Program-made: the position numbers and the translations under genes
Notes under the pieces: model-generated
What the model was told of the DNA's origin: nothing
Seen by the model: only the letters and a program-made list of their open reading frames with translations
Databases searched by the model: none
Shown: positions 26,653-35,843 of the stretch, piece after piece
Layout: every line of letters begins with the position of its first letter
Numbering within the stretch: the stretch's first letter is position 1
Assembly: GCA_039800005.1 (NCBI GenBank)
Contig: JBDLRN010000066.1
Span: forward strand, 53,501-117,500
Reading direction: 5' to 3'
DNA: 64,000 nucleotides
Source: Casp-actino8 sp039800005
Lineage (GTDB): Bacteria; Actinomycetota; Acidimicrobiia; Acidimicrobiales; Ilumatobacteraceae

Positions 26653-28683
26653 CTAACCGGCATCCTTCAGTTCGCGTCGAAGTTCGTTGATTTCGTCACG
26701 CAGGCGAGCCGCGTATTCGAAACGCAGATCGGCCGCTGCCTCGTGCATCTCGTCCTCCAAGGTCTGGATCAAACGGCCCAACTCCTGTTGGGGCAGAGTT
26801 CGCAATTCCCGCTGGACACGATCGCGCTCCCGCTGACGGCGCCGGTCCTTTCCGGGCACCGGGGCCGACTCCCCGTCGGGTCGCAACATCGACAAAATGT
26901 CGCCGACCGCTTTGCGAATGGTCTGCGGGTCGATTCCGTGTTCGGTGTTGTAGGCGATCTGCAGAGCCCGCCTTCGGTTCGTTTCGCCGATCGCTCTCTG
27001 CATCGACGGCGTGACGGCGTCCGCATACATGATGACCTGGCCTTCGACGTTTCGGGCCGCTCGACCGATCATCTGGATGAGTGACGTCTCACTGCGGAGG
27101 AACCCTTCCTTGTCGGCGTCGAGGATGGCCACCAGGCTCACCTCCGGAAGATCGAGGCCCTCCCGGAGAAGGTTGATACCCACCAGGACGTCGAACTCGC
27201 CGAGACGCAGGGCTCGAAGGATCTCGATGCGCTGGATGGTGTCGATGTTGCTGTGCAGGTACCGGACCCGCAGACCTTGTTCGAGCAGATAGTCGGTCAG
27301 ATCCTCGGCCATCTTCTTGGTGAGGGTGGTCACCAGGACGCGATCGCCGCGCTCAATACGTCCGTTGATCTGTTCGATCAAATCGTCGATCTGCCCCTTG
27401 GTCGGCTTCACGACCACTTCCGGGTCGACCAGACCGGTCGGGCGGACGATCTGTTCGACGACTCGCTGCGACTGCTGCAATTCGTAGGGCCCGGGAGTGG
27501 CCGACAAGAAGACCACCTGATTCACGCGCTCCATCACCTCGTCGAATTGCAGCGGTCGATTGTCGCGCGCACTCGGCAGACGAAAACCGTGTTCGACCAG
27601 GATGTCCTTTCGGCTGCGGTCACCGGCGAACTGGCCGTGCAACTGCGGCACGGCCACGTGACTCTCGTCGATCACGAGCAGATAGTCCTTCGGGAAGTAG
27701 TCGAGCAACGTGAAAGGAGGCTGGCCCGGACTGCGGCCGTCGATGTGCATCGAGTAGTTCTCGATGCCGTTGCAGTACCCCACCTCCTGGATCATCTCCA
27801 GATCGTGCTGGGTTCGCATGCGCAGTCGCTGCGCCTCCAGCAGCTTGCCCTCTTTCTCGAAGACCGACAGGCGCTCCTGGAGTTCGGCTTCGATGCCCAG
27901 AACGGCTCGGCGCATGCGCTCGTCTCCGGCGACGTAGTGAGTGGCCGGAAAGACCAGCACTTCCGAGAGTTCGCGAAGAGTCTCACCGGTGAGCGGATCG
28001 ATCATGGTCAGGCGATCGACCGTGTCGCCGAACATCTCGACGCGCAGAACCGACTCCTCGTAAGCCGGATGGATCTCGATGGTGTCGCCGCGCACGCGGA
28101 AGTTGCCGCGCCCGAGGGTCATGTCGTTGCGGTCGTACTGCAGATCGACCAGACGGCGGAGAATGCTGCGCATGTCGTAGTCGACCCCGCAGTGCAGTTC
28201 GAGCAACTGGCCTCGGTACTCGTCGGGATCACCCATTCCGTAGATGCAGGACACCGACGCCACGACGATGGTGTCGCGCCGAGTGAGCAGCGCGGCAGTG
28301 GCCGAGTGGCGAAGACGATCGATCTCGTCGTTGATCGACGAGTCCTTCTCGATATAGGTGTCGCTCGACGCGATGTAGGCCTCGGGTTGGTAGTAGTCGT
28401 AGTAGCTGACGAAATACTCGACGCGATTCTCGGGGAAGAACTCACGCATCTCCTGAGTGAGCTGCGCGGCCAGGCTCTTGTTGGGGGCCAGGATCAGCGT
28501 GGGACGTTGCACCTGTTCGATCGTCCAGGCGATGGTGGCGCTCTTCCCGGATCCCGTGATGCCGAGCAAGGTCTGGAATCGGAGACCCTCGTCGATGCCT
28601 TCCGACAGACGAGCGATCGCCGTCGGCTGATCACCGGCCGGCTGGAACTCCGACACGACCCGGAACGGACGGTCGGCCGTCAT
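26653..28683 (-). CDS. uvrB: UvrABC excinuclease subunit B
   Basis: 676 aa helicase-fold protein that verifies damage and loads UvrC. Walker A GITGSGKS, the beta-hairpin region YYDYYQPEAY, DESHV (motif II), the later helicase motifs (INLLREGLDLPEVSL, QMIGRAARN) and a C-terminal UVR domain are visible. I start it at the ATG 28683, which overlaps the coaE stop as ATGA; the protein then begins MTADRPFRVVSEF as in homologues. Confidence 0.98.
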   Translation of the reverse strand: MTADRPFRVVSEFQPAGDQPTAIARLSEGIDEGLRFQTLLGITGSGKSATIAWTIEQVQRPTLILAPNKSLAAQLTQEMREFFPENRVEYFVSYYDYYQPEAYIASSDTYIEKDSSINDEIDRLRHSATAALLTRRDTIVVASVSCIYGMGDPDEYRGQLLELHCGVDYDMRSILRRLVDLQYDRNDMTLGRGNFRVRGDTIEIHPAYEESVLRVEMFGDTVDRLTMIDPLTGETLRELSEVLVFPATHYVAGDERMRRAVLGIEAELQERLSVFEKEGKLLEAQRLRMRTQHDLEMIQEVGYCNGIENYSMHIDGRSPGQPPFTLLDYFPKDYLLVIDESHVAVPQLHGQFAGDRSRKDILVEHGFRLPSARDNRPLQFDEVMERVNQVVFLSATPGPYELQQSQRVVEQIVRPTGLVDPEVVVKPTKGQIDDLIEQINGRIERGDRVLVTTLTKKMAEDLTDYLLEQGLRVRYLHSNIDTIQRIEILRALRLGEFDVLVGINLLREGLDLPEVSLVAILDADKEGFLRSETSLIQMIGRAARNVEGQVIMYADAVTPSMQRAIGETNRRRALQIAYNTEHGIDPQTIRKAVGDILSMLRPDGESAPVPGKDRRRQRERDRVQRELRTLPQQELGRLIQTLEDEMHEAAADLRFEYAARLRDEINELRRELKDAG

Positions 28684-29315
28684 CGGGGCTTCGGTGTGAC
28701 CGGCTCGTAATCGGGCGGCAACTGCGGCAAGGAGGTCAACCACTCCCACAGCCGGTCGATCTGAGCCTCCAAGGCCTCGGGAGCTCCGCTGTTGTCGATC
28801 ACGAAATCAGCCGTCTTCAGACGATCTTCACGGGTGGCCTGACGTGCGATGCGAGCGCGGGCATCGGCTTCGTCGAAACCCCGGTGGGCCACGAGGCGCT
28901 CCAGTTGTGTCTCGACCGGTACGTCGACGACGATTCGACCCTGCAGGCCTTCCCGTGGATTCTCGGTGAGAAGAGGGATGTCGAGCACCACCACGTGATC
29001 GGTCGTGCGTTCGGCGAGGATGCGGGCGTTCATCTCGCGTCCGACCGCCGGATGAACGATCGCATTCAGTTTCTTCAGCGCTTCCGGATCCTCGAAGACG
29101 ATCTTGGCCACCGCCGCACGATCGAGGGATCCATCGTCGGCGAGAACGCGGGCACCGAAAGCGTTCGCCAACTCGGTCAACAACGGCGAGCCGGGCTGTT
29201 GCACCTCCCGCGTGATGGCGTCGGCGTCCAGGATCACCGCACCGCGACGCGCCAGTCGTTCCGACACCGTCGACTTGCCCGATCCGATGCCACCGGTCAG
29301 TCCCACCAGAATCAT
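28680..29315 (-). CDS. coaE: Dephospho-CoA kinase
   Basis: 211 aa, last step of coenzyme A synthesis. P-loop GLTGGIGSGKST at the N-terminus, DADAI, HPAV and VVDVPVETQLERLVAHRG are family motifs. The ATG at 29315 has TATCGT (29322-29327) 6 nt upstream. coaE overlaps uvrB (ATGA), so both are read from the coaE promoter. The coaE-uvrB order is common in actinobacteria. Confidence 0.96.
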   Translation of the reverse strand: MILVGLTGGIGSGKSTVSERLARRGAVILDADAITREVQQPGSPLLTELANAFGARVLADDGSLDRAAVAKIVFEDPEALKKLNAIVHPAVGREMNARILAERTTDHVVVLDIPLLTENPREGLQGRIVVDVPVETQLERLVAHRGFDEADARARIARQATREDRLKTADFVIDNSGAPEALEAQIDRLWEWLTSLPQLPPDYEPVTPKPR

Positions 29316-29379
29316 GAAGTCACGATAGGTCCTCGTACGCCGACCTGACTCGTCGGCGACGGCTCGGTACCCTCCCGGC

Positions 29380-30033
29380 ATGACGACCACCTCGACCGGC
29401 ACCTTGCGGCTCGTGGTCGCCGACGATCACACCCTCTTTCGGGAACTGCTGTCGATCCATCTGCAGTCGGTGGGACACACGGTGGTCGCCCAGGCCACCG
29501 ACGGCGACCACGCCGTCCGGCTCTTCCGACAACATCAACCAGATCTGGTACTCATGGACGTGGCCATGCCGGGCCTCGACGGAATCGGCGCCACCCGTGA
29601 GATCCTGCGGATCGACCGGCGACAACGAGTCCTCATGGTCTCGATGCACGCCGATGCGGTCACCGTCCGACACGCTCTCGGCGCCGGTGCACGCGGTTTC
29701 GTGAGCAAGGACACTGCCGTGGACGAACTTCTCGGCGCCATCGGCGCCGTGATGAATGGTGACATGGCCCTGTCGAGTGACGTCGAAGCGACACTCGGCG
29801 ACCGCGCCGGAGCGAACGTCTTCGAATCTCTTCTCACCGACCGCGAGCAGGAGGTTCTGTCGCTGCTGGCGCAAGGCGTCACCACCCCGGACATCGCCGC
29901 CCGGTTGTTCATCAGTCAGAAAACGGTGAAGAACCACCTGGCGGCGATCTACGACAAGCTGGAGGTCACCGACCGCACTCAGGCGGTGGTGCGCGCCGCT
30001 CGTCTGGGAATCGTGCGGTTGGAACGAGACTGA
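29380..30033 (+). CDS. Orphan NarL/LuxR-type response regulator
   Basis: 217 aa. Receiver domain with the acidic pair VVADDH, phospho-acceptor Asp in LVLMDVAMP, and conserved Lys in FVSKD; the C-terminal LuxR HTH reads LTDREQEVLSLLAQG...ISQKTVKNHLAAIYDKL. TACCCT (29368-29373) lies 6 nt before the ATG. No histidine kinase is adjacent, so its partner lies elsewhere. It is divergent from coaE (64 nt between starts) and ends 3 nt before the convergent rpsA stop. Confidence 0.9.
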   Translation: MTTTSTGTLRLVVADDHTLFRELLSIHLQSVGHTVVAQATDGDHAVRLFRQHQPDLVLMDVAMPGLDGIGATREILRIDRRQRVLMVSMHADAVTVRHALGAGARGFVSKDTAVDELLGAIGAVMNGDMALSSDVEATLGDRAGANVFESLLTDREQEVLSLLAQGVTTPDIAARLFISQKTVKNHLAAIYDKLEVTDRTQAVVRAARLGIVRLERD

Positions 30034-30036
30034 CGG

Positions 30037-31299
30037 TCAGGCTTCGGTTGCCTCGGCCGGAGCCGCACTCTCACCCTCGCCGTAATACTCGGCCCAGGTG
30101 GACTCACGCGACGCATCGTCGGCGCCGGTGGTCCAGTTGCCGTGCTCGTCCACCTCGAAGTGCTTGCGGTACTCCTCGGCCAACTCTCCGCCTTCGGCGG
30201 CCTGCTTGATGCTGAGGCTGATGCGACGGCGCGGCACGTCGAGATCGATGATCTTGACCCACAGTTCTTCGCCGGGCGTGACGACCTGCTCGGGCGCATC
30301 GACGTGCTGGGTGCTCATCTCCGAAATGTGCACCAGACCTTCGATTCCCTCACCGACCTGGACGAAACCACCGAAGGGCACCAGTTTGGTGACTCGACCG
30401 TAGACGAGCTGGCCCACTTCGTGCGACGAAGCGAACACCTCCCACGGATCCTTCTGCGTCTGCTTGCGCGAGAGGCTGATGCGCTCGCGGTCGTAATCGA
30501 TGTCGAGAACCTTGACCGTGACCGGGTCGCCGACCTTGACTTCGTCGTTCGGGTGATCGACGTGGTTCCACGACAGTTCCGACACGTGGATCAGACCGTC
30601 CATGCCGCCAAGGTCGACGAACGCACCGAAGGCGACCACGCTCGACACGACGCCCTCGCGGACGTCGCCGACCTTGAGGTTCGACAGGAAGCCGTCACGG
30701 GCCTCCTTCTGCGTCTCTTCGAGGAACGCACGGCGCGACAACACCACGTTGTTGCGGTTCTTGTCGAGCTCGATGATCTTGGCCTGCAGAACCTTGCCCA
30801 CGTAGGGCTGGAGGTCGCGCACGCGGCGCAGCTCGACGAGAGACGCCGGCAGGAAGCCGCGCAGGCCGATGTCGACGATGAGACCACCCTTGACGACTTC
30901 GATGACGAGGCCTTCGACCATCTCGTCGGCTTCCTTCTTCTTTTCGATGTCGCCCCAGGCGCGCTCGTACTGAGCGCGCTTCTTGGACAGGATCAGGCGG
31001 CCTTCCTTGTCCTCTTTCTGAAGGACGAGGGCCTCGACACGCTCACCGAGCTTCACGATCTCGTTGGGGTCGACGTCGTGACGGATGCTCAGTTCACGCG
31101 AGGGAATGACGCCTTCGCTCTTGTAGCCGATGTCGAGGAGGACCTCGTCACGATCGATCTTGACGACGGTTCCGTGAACGACCTGGCCGTCCTCCACTTC
31201 GACGAGAGTTCCCTCGATCGCTTCGGAGAAGGGCTTGTCGAGGTCGTTTTCGGTGACTTTGCGCGGCGTGTAGTTGCCGTCGGCGTCGTAGCTGCCCAT
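30037..31299 (-). CDS. rpsA: 30S ribosomal protein S1
   Basis: About 420 aa with four S1 RNA-binding repeats (starting near residues 33, 118, 205 and 290), the shortened form typical of actinobacteria. Sequences such as GVIPSRELS, GFLPASLVELRRV, FGAFVDLGGMDGLIHVSELSW and GGFVQVGEGIEGLVHISEMS mark the repeats. The C-terminal tail is acidic. No SD precedes the ATG at 31299. A TTG at 31329 or 31317 in frame is an alternative start (adding 10 or 6 residues). It has a long 5' leader rather than a leaderless start. Confidence 0.94.
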   Translation of the reverse strand: MGSYDADGNYTPRKVTENDLDKPFSEAIEGTLVEVEDGQVVHGTVVKIDRDEVLLDIGYKSEGVIPSRELSIRHDVDPNEIVKLGERVEALVLQKEDKEGRLILSKKRAQYERAWGDIEKKKEADEMVEGLVIEVVKGGLIVDIGLRGFLPASLVELRRVRDLQPYVGKVLQAKIIELDKNRNNVVLSRRAFLEETQKEARDGFLSNLKVGDVREGVVSSVVAFGAFVDLGGMDGLIHVSELSWNHVDHPNDEVKVGDPVTVKVLDIDYDRERISLSRKQTQKDPWEVFASSHEVGQLVYGRVTKLVPFGGFVQVGEGIEGLVHISEMSTQHVDAPEQVVTPGEELWVKIIDLDVPRRRISLSIKQAAEGGELAEEYRKHFEVDEHGNWTTGADDASRESTWAEYYGEGESAAPAEATEA

Positions 31300-31392
31300 G
31301 GGGCTGGTGGAGGTCAAGAGGTCGGACAAGGGACGATTCGCTTTCGAAAGGGACGATGGACGAGACCCTCGGACGAGGGTCCCGACAGGATA
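31300..31392 (-). promoter_or_regulatory. rpsA promoter and 5' leader
   Basis: TATCCT at 31392-31387 is a plausible -10 box, giving a leader of about 80 nt. The leader RNA carries TCGTCC four times (plus-strand GGACGA at 31331, 31351, 31358, 31371), a GACCCT/AGGGTC hairpin, and the palindrome CTTTCGAAAG (31341-31350). Ribosomal protein S1 commonly represses its own mRNA, so this leader is a candidate autoregulatory site; that is inference. Confidence 0.5.
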
Positions 31393-31412
31393 CCCCTGCT
31401 CGTGGCCGGTGC

Positions 31413-32189
31413 CTACGGCGCCGACCGACCAGCCCGACGGGTCGACACGACCAGGAACTCGCTCGATTCGACGGTCGGCATCTCCTGACGGTACGACCCG
31501 GGATCGACCGACCAGACGTGCGACACCTCCCAACCCGACTCCTCGGCGAGCAGACGGAGTTCGCGGGGCGTGAAACAGCCGGTCCACAAGTCGACCTCGC
31601 GGTCCTCGCCCTGTTCCGACTTCACGACAGTTCGCTCGTGGGAGACCCCCTGATCGGCGTCGAAAGTGGCGCCCTCGTGGTACTTCACCGAGAAGTAGGC
31701 GTTGAAGGCCGACAGCGCCAGTCGGCCACCTGGTCGCACCCACCGGCCGATCCCGGCCAGCACCCGACGGTCCTCCCCCGGCGATCTCATGAGGCCGAAG
31801 GCGCCCTGACACAGACAGATCGCCGCATCGAAAGGGTCACCGCCGCCGAGAGCCACACCGGCCGATTCGAGATCCCGGGCGTCGGCCCGCACGAACGAGG
31901 CACCGACGAGTCCCTCCCGTGTCGCAGCCTCGTTCGCCAGGTCGACGAACCGCTGGCTGATGTCGAGGCCGAGAACCGTGACCCCCCGTCGAGCGAGTTC
32001 GAGGGAATGCCGACCCGGCCCACACCCGACGTCGAGCACCCGGGAGCCGGGGGCGAGTTCGAGCGCGTCGATCAGGAAGTCGATCTCCTGACGGGTGCCC
32101 TTGGTGAACGAGTAACGCAGATAGGCCGACCCGAGATGTTCGGCGATGGGCTCGAACCAGTGGGCGGTACCCGCGTCGCGATCGCTCAC
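31413..32189 (-). CDS. Class I SAM-dependent methyltransferase
   Basis: 258 aa. LDVGCGPGRHSLELA is SAM motif I, VLGLDIS motif II, FVRADARDL motif III. The C-terminal half (FNAYFSVKYHEGATFDADQGV, FTPRELRLLAEESGWEV) matches a group of actinobacterial methyltransferases without known substrate. The GTG start overlaps the polA stop (GTGA), so translation is coupled to polA. Confidence 0.88.
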   Translation of the reverse strand: MSDRDAGTAHWFEPIAEHLGSAYLRYSFTKGTRQEIDFLIDALELAPGSRVLDVGCGPGRHSLELARRGVTVLGLDISQRFVDLANEAATREGLVGASFVRADARDLESAGVALGGGDPFDAAICLCQGAFGLMRSPGEDRRVLAGIGRWVRPGGRLALSAFNAYFSVKYHEGATFDADQGVSHERTVVKSEQGEDREVDLWTGCFTPRELRLLAEESGWEVSHVWSVDPGSYRQEMPTVESSEFLVVSTRRAGRSAP

Positions 32190-34846
32190 GACTTGGCCGC
32201 ACCCCACGACGGACCCCAGGCGTAGTTCACGTCGAGCGGCACCCGAAGAGTGGCCGCCGACCTCATGATGTCGAGTACCAGCGAACCGACCGACTCGCGT
32301 TCGCTTCGATGCACTTCGACGAGGACTTCGTCGTGGACCTGGAGCACGAGCCGACTCGATCCGCCCGACTCGCGCAACGCCCGATCGATGCGCACCAGTG
32401 CGACCTTGAAGATGTCGGCAGCGAGACCTTGGATCCCGGCATTCATCGCCTGACGCTCACCTGCTTGGCGAATACGGAAGTTGGCGTTCTGCAACTCGGG
32501 AATGGGTCGACGTCGCCCGAACAAGGTCTCGGTGTAACCGCGATCGCGCGCCTCGGCCACCGTACGTTCCATGTAGGCGTGCACGTTGGGGAAAGCGGCG
32601 AAGTAGGCGTCGAGGATCGACTGAGCCTCGGACACGGAAACCGACAGGCGTTGCGCAAGTCCGAAGGCCTCCATTCCGTAGGCGAGACCGTACGAGACCA
32701 TCTTGGCGTACGAGCGCTGGTCGGTGGTGACCTCGGATTCGTCGACCCCGAAGACCTGAGCCGCCGTGGCGCGGTGCACGTCGCGACCGCTCGTGAAGGC
32801 GTCGACCAAGCCGGGGTCCTCGGCCAGATGCGCGATGCATCGCAATTCGATCTGGTTGTAGTCGGCGACGAGGAATTCGAAGTCGACGGCCGGCACGAAC
32901 GCATCGCGGAATTCGCGACCTCGTTCGGTGCGAATCGGGATGTTGTGCAGATTGGGGTGTTCGCTCGACAGGCGGCCGGTTCGCGCCACGGTCTGCTGGA
33001 AGGTCGCGTGGATACGTCCGTCGGCGGCCACTTCACCGAGAAGTCCTTCACCGTAGGTGCCGCGCAACTTCTCGAGTTCGCGGTATTCCAACAGCGAATC
33101 GATGAACTCGGGCCACTCGTCGCGCAACTTCTCGAGAGTGGCGGCATCGGTGGAATAGCCGGTCTTGGTCTTCTTCGGTGGGGTGAGTCCCTTGTCCTCG
33201 AAAAGAATGCGCGCCAACTGAGCGGGCGAATTCGGATTGAACGGACCCCCGGCCAGGTCCTGCAGGCGTCGTCCGAGCACCTCGGTCTCGGCCGTGAGAC
33301 GGTTCGAGATCTCGCGCAACTTGTCGACGTCGACCGCGACGCCGACCGACTCCATGCGCGCGAGCACCTCCACGAGGGGGTTCTCGACGTCGGTGTACAG
33401 AGCCGCCATACCCGTTCGTTCGAGCGCGTCGGTCAGCACCGGGACGACGTATTCGACGGCGGCCGCGCGTCGGCACGCCGCGACCGTTTCGTCGACGCCA
33501 CCGAGGTCGAGTTCGCCGAGAGGAGTCGCATCGGCGGGCAACCTTCGATCGGTGTGCTCCAGCAGCAAGGCCTCGATGGAAGACGACGACCCCGGGTCGA
33601 GCAGGTAGGCGGCGATCGCGGTGTCGAAGATCAGAACCGGCGGTTCGACACCGAGGTCGAGCAACGAACGCCACAACGGCTTGACGTCGTGCCCGCGAGC
33701 TTGGATTCGGGACAGACGTTCACGAAGACGCGAGTCGACGAGAAGCGAGACCGGCGTCCAGAGCACGCGACCGGACCCTTCGGCCATCGCCAGTCCCACC
33801 AAGGGCGAACGACCGGGCGCACCCGCCCACAGACCCTCGAGATCGACGGTCGAGATCCCGTCGAGAGCGGCCAGGACTTCGTCGACCGACGCCTCGACGA
33901 CCTCGATCTCGAGATCGCGCGTCGTGTCGAGGTTCTCGGGCGGCGCGTCACCGAGAACTCCGAGCGACGACAAGACGTCGAGCAGACGCGTACCGAGCGT
34001 ATTGAATTCGAGGAAGTCGAACAGACGTCGCAACTCGGCCATTCGGGGTTCGATCCCGGCCGAACCCGGATCGAACTCGACCGGAGCATCGTGGCGAAGC
34101 GTCATCAAATCCTCGTTGCGACGGGCCAACGCCTCGTTCGCGCTCAGTGCTTCGCGCAGTTTGGGCGTTTGATCGGCGACATGGGCGAAGATTCCGTCGA
34201 GACCCCCGTAGGTCGACACGAGTTTGGCCGCCGTCTTCTCCCCCACTCCGGGGACGCCGGGCAAGTTGTCGCTCGGGTCGCCCCGCAAGGCCGCGTACGC
34301 CGGATACTGAGCCGGAGTGACGCCGGTCTTGGCCACGATGCCGGCTTCGTCGTACAGCACGTAGTCGGTCACTCCGCGTCGGTTGTACAGAACCTTCACG
34401 TGGGGATCGGCCACCAGCTGATAGCTGTCACGATCACCCGTGACGACGATGGCGTCGAAGCCCGCCGCGACCGAGCGATCGACGGCGGTGGCGATCAGAT
34501 CGTCGGCCTCGAAACCAGCCAATTCGAGCACGGTGACACCGAGCGCCGACAACACCTCACGCACGATTCCGAGTTGCTGACGGAGGATCTCGGGAGCCGA
34601 CTCGCGCTGAGCCTTGTAGGTGGGTTCCGCCTCGTGACGAAATGTCGGCTCCGAACGATCGAAGGCCACGACCAGTCCGGCCGGTCGATGCTCCTTCAGC
34701 ATGAGCGAGAGCATCGACACGAAGCCGTAGACCGCATTGGTCACCTGACCTCCGGCGGTGACCATGTCGGTCGGCAGACCGAAGAACGCCCGGTAGGTGA
34801 GCGAGTTCCCGTCGAGAACGAGGATGGTCGGACGCGACGACGTCAC
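32186..34846 (-). CDS. polA: DNA polymerase I
   Basis: 886 aa. N-terminal 5'-3' flap nuclease (DGNSLTYRAFF, VTGDRDSYQLV, GVGEKTAAKL), a 3'-5' exonuclease-like middle domain and the C-terminal polymerase (VADYNQIELRCIAHL, the O-helix region KMVSYGLAYGM, VHDEVLVEV). In the middle domain the first exonuclease motif keeps DLE but the last acidic motif is not recognisable, so proofreading is probably absent, as in other actinobacterial enzymes. The GTG overlaps the pdtaR stop (GTGA). Confidence 0.97.
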   Translation of the reverse strand: MTSSRPTILVLDGNSLTYRAFFGLPTDMVTAGGQVTNAVYGFVSMLSLMLKEHRPAGLVVAFDRSEPTFRHEAEPTYKAQRESAPEILRQQLGIVREVLSALGVTVLELAGFEADDLIATAVDRSVAAGFDAIVVTGDRDSYQLVADPHVKVLYNRRGVTDYVLYDEAGIVAKTGVTPAQYPAYAALRGDPSDNLPGVPGVGEKTAAKLVSTYGGLDGIFAHVADQTPKLREALSANEALARRNEDLMTLRHDAPVEFDPGSAGIEPRMAELRRLFDFLEFNTLGTRLLDVLSSLGVLGDAPPENLDTTRDLEIEVVEASVDEVLAALDGISTVDLEGLWAGAPGRSPLVGLAMAEGSGRVLWTPVSLLVDSRLRERLSRIQARGHDVKPLWRSLLDLGVEPPVLIFDTAIAAYLLDPGSSSSIEALLLEHTDRRLPADATPLGELDLGGVDETVAACRRAAAVEYVVPVLTDALERTGMAALYTDVENPLVEVLARMESVGVAVDVDKLREISNRLTAETEVLGRRLQDLAGGPFNPNSPAQLARILFEDKGLTPPKKTKTGYSTDAATLEKLRDEWPEFIDSLLEYRELEKLRGTYGEGLLGEVAADGRIHATFQQTVARTGRLSSEHPNLHNIPIRTERGREFRDAFVPAVDFEFLVADYNQIELRCIAHLAEDPGLVDAFTSGRDVHRATAAQVFGVDESEVTTDQRSYAKMVSYGLAYGMEAFGLAQRLSVSVSEAQSILDAYFAAFPNVHAYMERTVAEARDRGYTETLFGRRRPIPELQNANFRIRQAGERQAMNAGIQGLAADIFKVALVRIDRALRESGGSSRLVLQVHDEVLVEVHRSERESVGSLVLDIMRSAATLRVPLDVNYAWGPSWGAAKS

Positions 34847-35418
34847 GGCACGAGGTCGCCGGAGAGGATGCGATCGGCCACATCCTTCATACGCGTGCGA
34901 TCCCGCATCGCGGTTCGCTGGATGAAGGCGAAGGCATCTTGTTCCTTCATCCCGTGGACGTCGATCAGTCGCCCCTTGGCTCGATCGATCGTCTTGCGCG
35001 TCTCGAGTTGCTCGCCCAGAGCGTCCACGTGTCCGGTCAACGCCTGCAATTCACGGAATCGCCCGATGGCCACTTCGATGGCCGGCACCAGATCGCTCTT
35101 CTGATACGGCTTGACGAGGTACGCCAAGGCTCCGGCATCGCGAGCCTGCTCGATGACCTCTCGCTGACTGAACGCCGTGAGGACCAGCACACCACAGATT
35201 CGCTCGTCGGCCACGTGTCGAGCGACCTCCAGACCGTCGAGGCCGGGCATCTTCACGTCGAGGATCGCCAGATCGGGACGAGTCTCGCGGATCAGATCGA
35301 GAGCCACGTCACCGCGACCGGCCTCGCCCACCACGTCGTAGCCCTCCTCGAGGAGAGTCTCTTTCAAGTCGAGACGGATGATGGCCTCGTCCTCGGCGAT
35401 GACGACGCGAATGCTCAC
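34843..35418 (-). CDS. pdtaR: ANTAR-domain response regulator PdtaR
   Basis: 191 aa. Receiver domain (IAEDEAIIRLDL, phospho-Asp in LAILDVKMPG, Lys in VKPYQ) followed by a C-terminal ANTAR RNA-binding domain (KTIDRAKGRLIDVHGMKEQDAFAFIQ, cut here to the key residues around AKGRL). In mycobacteria PdtaR is the partner of kinase PdtaS and acts on terminators by binding paired hexaloop hairpins. I use the GTG at 35418; the upstream in-frame codons belong to a tandem repeat and are not protein-like. Coupled to polA downstream. Confidence 0.9.
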   Translation of the reverse strand: MSIRVVIAEDEAIIRLDLKETLLEEGYDVVGEAGRGDVALDLIRETRPDLAILDVKMPGLDGLEVARHVADERICGVLVLTAFSQREVIEQARDAGALAYLVKPYQKSDLVPAIEVAIGRFRELQALTGHVDALGEQLETRKTIDRAKGRLIDVHGMKEQDAFAFIQRTAMRDRTRMKDVADRILSGDLVP

Positions 35419-35426
35419 CGGGCCAT

Positions 35427-35516
35427 TCAACCAGAACGACCGTCGAGCCGGTCGAGTCAACCAGAACGACCCGAGAGCCGGTCGAGTCAACCAGAACGAC
35501 CCGCAAGCCGGTCGAG
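35427..35516 (-). repeat. Three tandem 30-bp repeats carrying a stop codon
   Basis: Units at 35427-35456, 35457-35486 and 35487-35516 differ only in the middle. On the minus strand each unit encodes LDRL(A/S/D)GRSG followed by TGA. The first transcribed unit (35516-35487) is the real 3' end of the coiled-coil gene; the other two are copies after the stop codon. Each unit can fold with CGACC/GGTCG as stem and the variable bases in the loop. They fill the gap before pdtaR. Confidence 0.93.
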
Positions 35517-35795
35517 CAACGAGTCCTGACGGGCCTCGAGTTCGGCGATCGACGCCAGGACCTGCTCCCGATGGGATCGCATGGCATCGGCGTGCCGACG
35601 GGCCTCCCGGTACTCGCTGTCGGCCCCCGGAGTCTCCGAGACCAGCGCCCGCAACCCCTTGTCGTCGGCCTCGTCGGCCAAATGCCGGAGTTGCTCGTCG
35701 ACGATCTGCAGCTCCTCACGAAGGCGACGCAAACGCACTCCGGTCTCCCGGAGGCGCCGTTCGATCATGCGTTGTCCGAGACCTGACGTGCCCAT
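35487..35795 (-). CDS. Small coiled-coil protein of unknown function
   Basis: 102 aa, predicted largely helical and charged (RRLRETGVRLRRLREELQIV, HREQVLASIAELEARQDSLL), with no membrane segment or enzyme motif. I recognise it as a conserved actinobacterial hypothetical, not as a named family. The ATG at 35795 has GAAGGGG about 9 nt upstream. It lies just downstream of the short tRNA and upstream of pdtaR. Its last nine codons plus the stop are the unit that has been triplicated. Confidence 0.75.
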   Translation of the reverse strand: MGTSGLGQRMIERRLRETGVRLRRLREELQIVDEQLRHLADEADDKGLRALVSETPGADSEYREARRHADAMRSHREQVLASIAELEARQDSLLDRLAGRSG

Positions 35796-35843
35796 GCCGC
35801 AAGAGCCCCTTCCCGAGAAGTGAGGACCGCCGAAAGATGTGCG

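Noticed and set aside
23816..26656. 946-codon open frame antisense to uvrA
   Set aside because: Long antisense frames are expected in high-GC DNA; it has no domains and uvrA is certain. The same applies to frames antisense to polA (32309-35104) and oppA (14324-16111).
35427..35516. Possible CRISPR array (three 30-bp repeats)
   Set aside because: The units abut with no spacers, and one unit is the coding end of a gene, so it is a tandem duplication.
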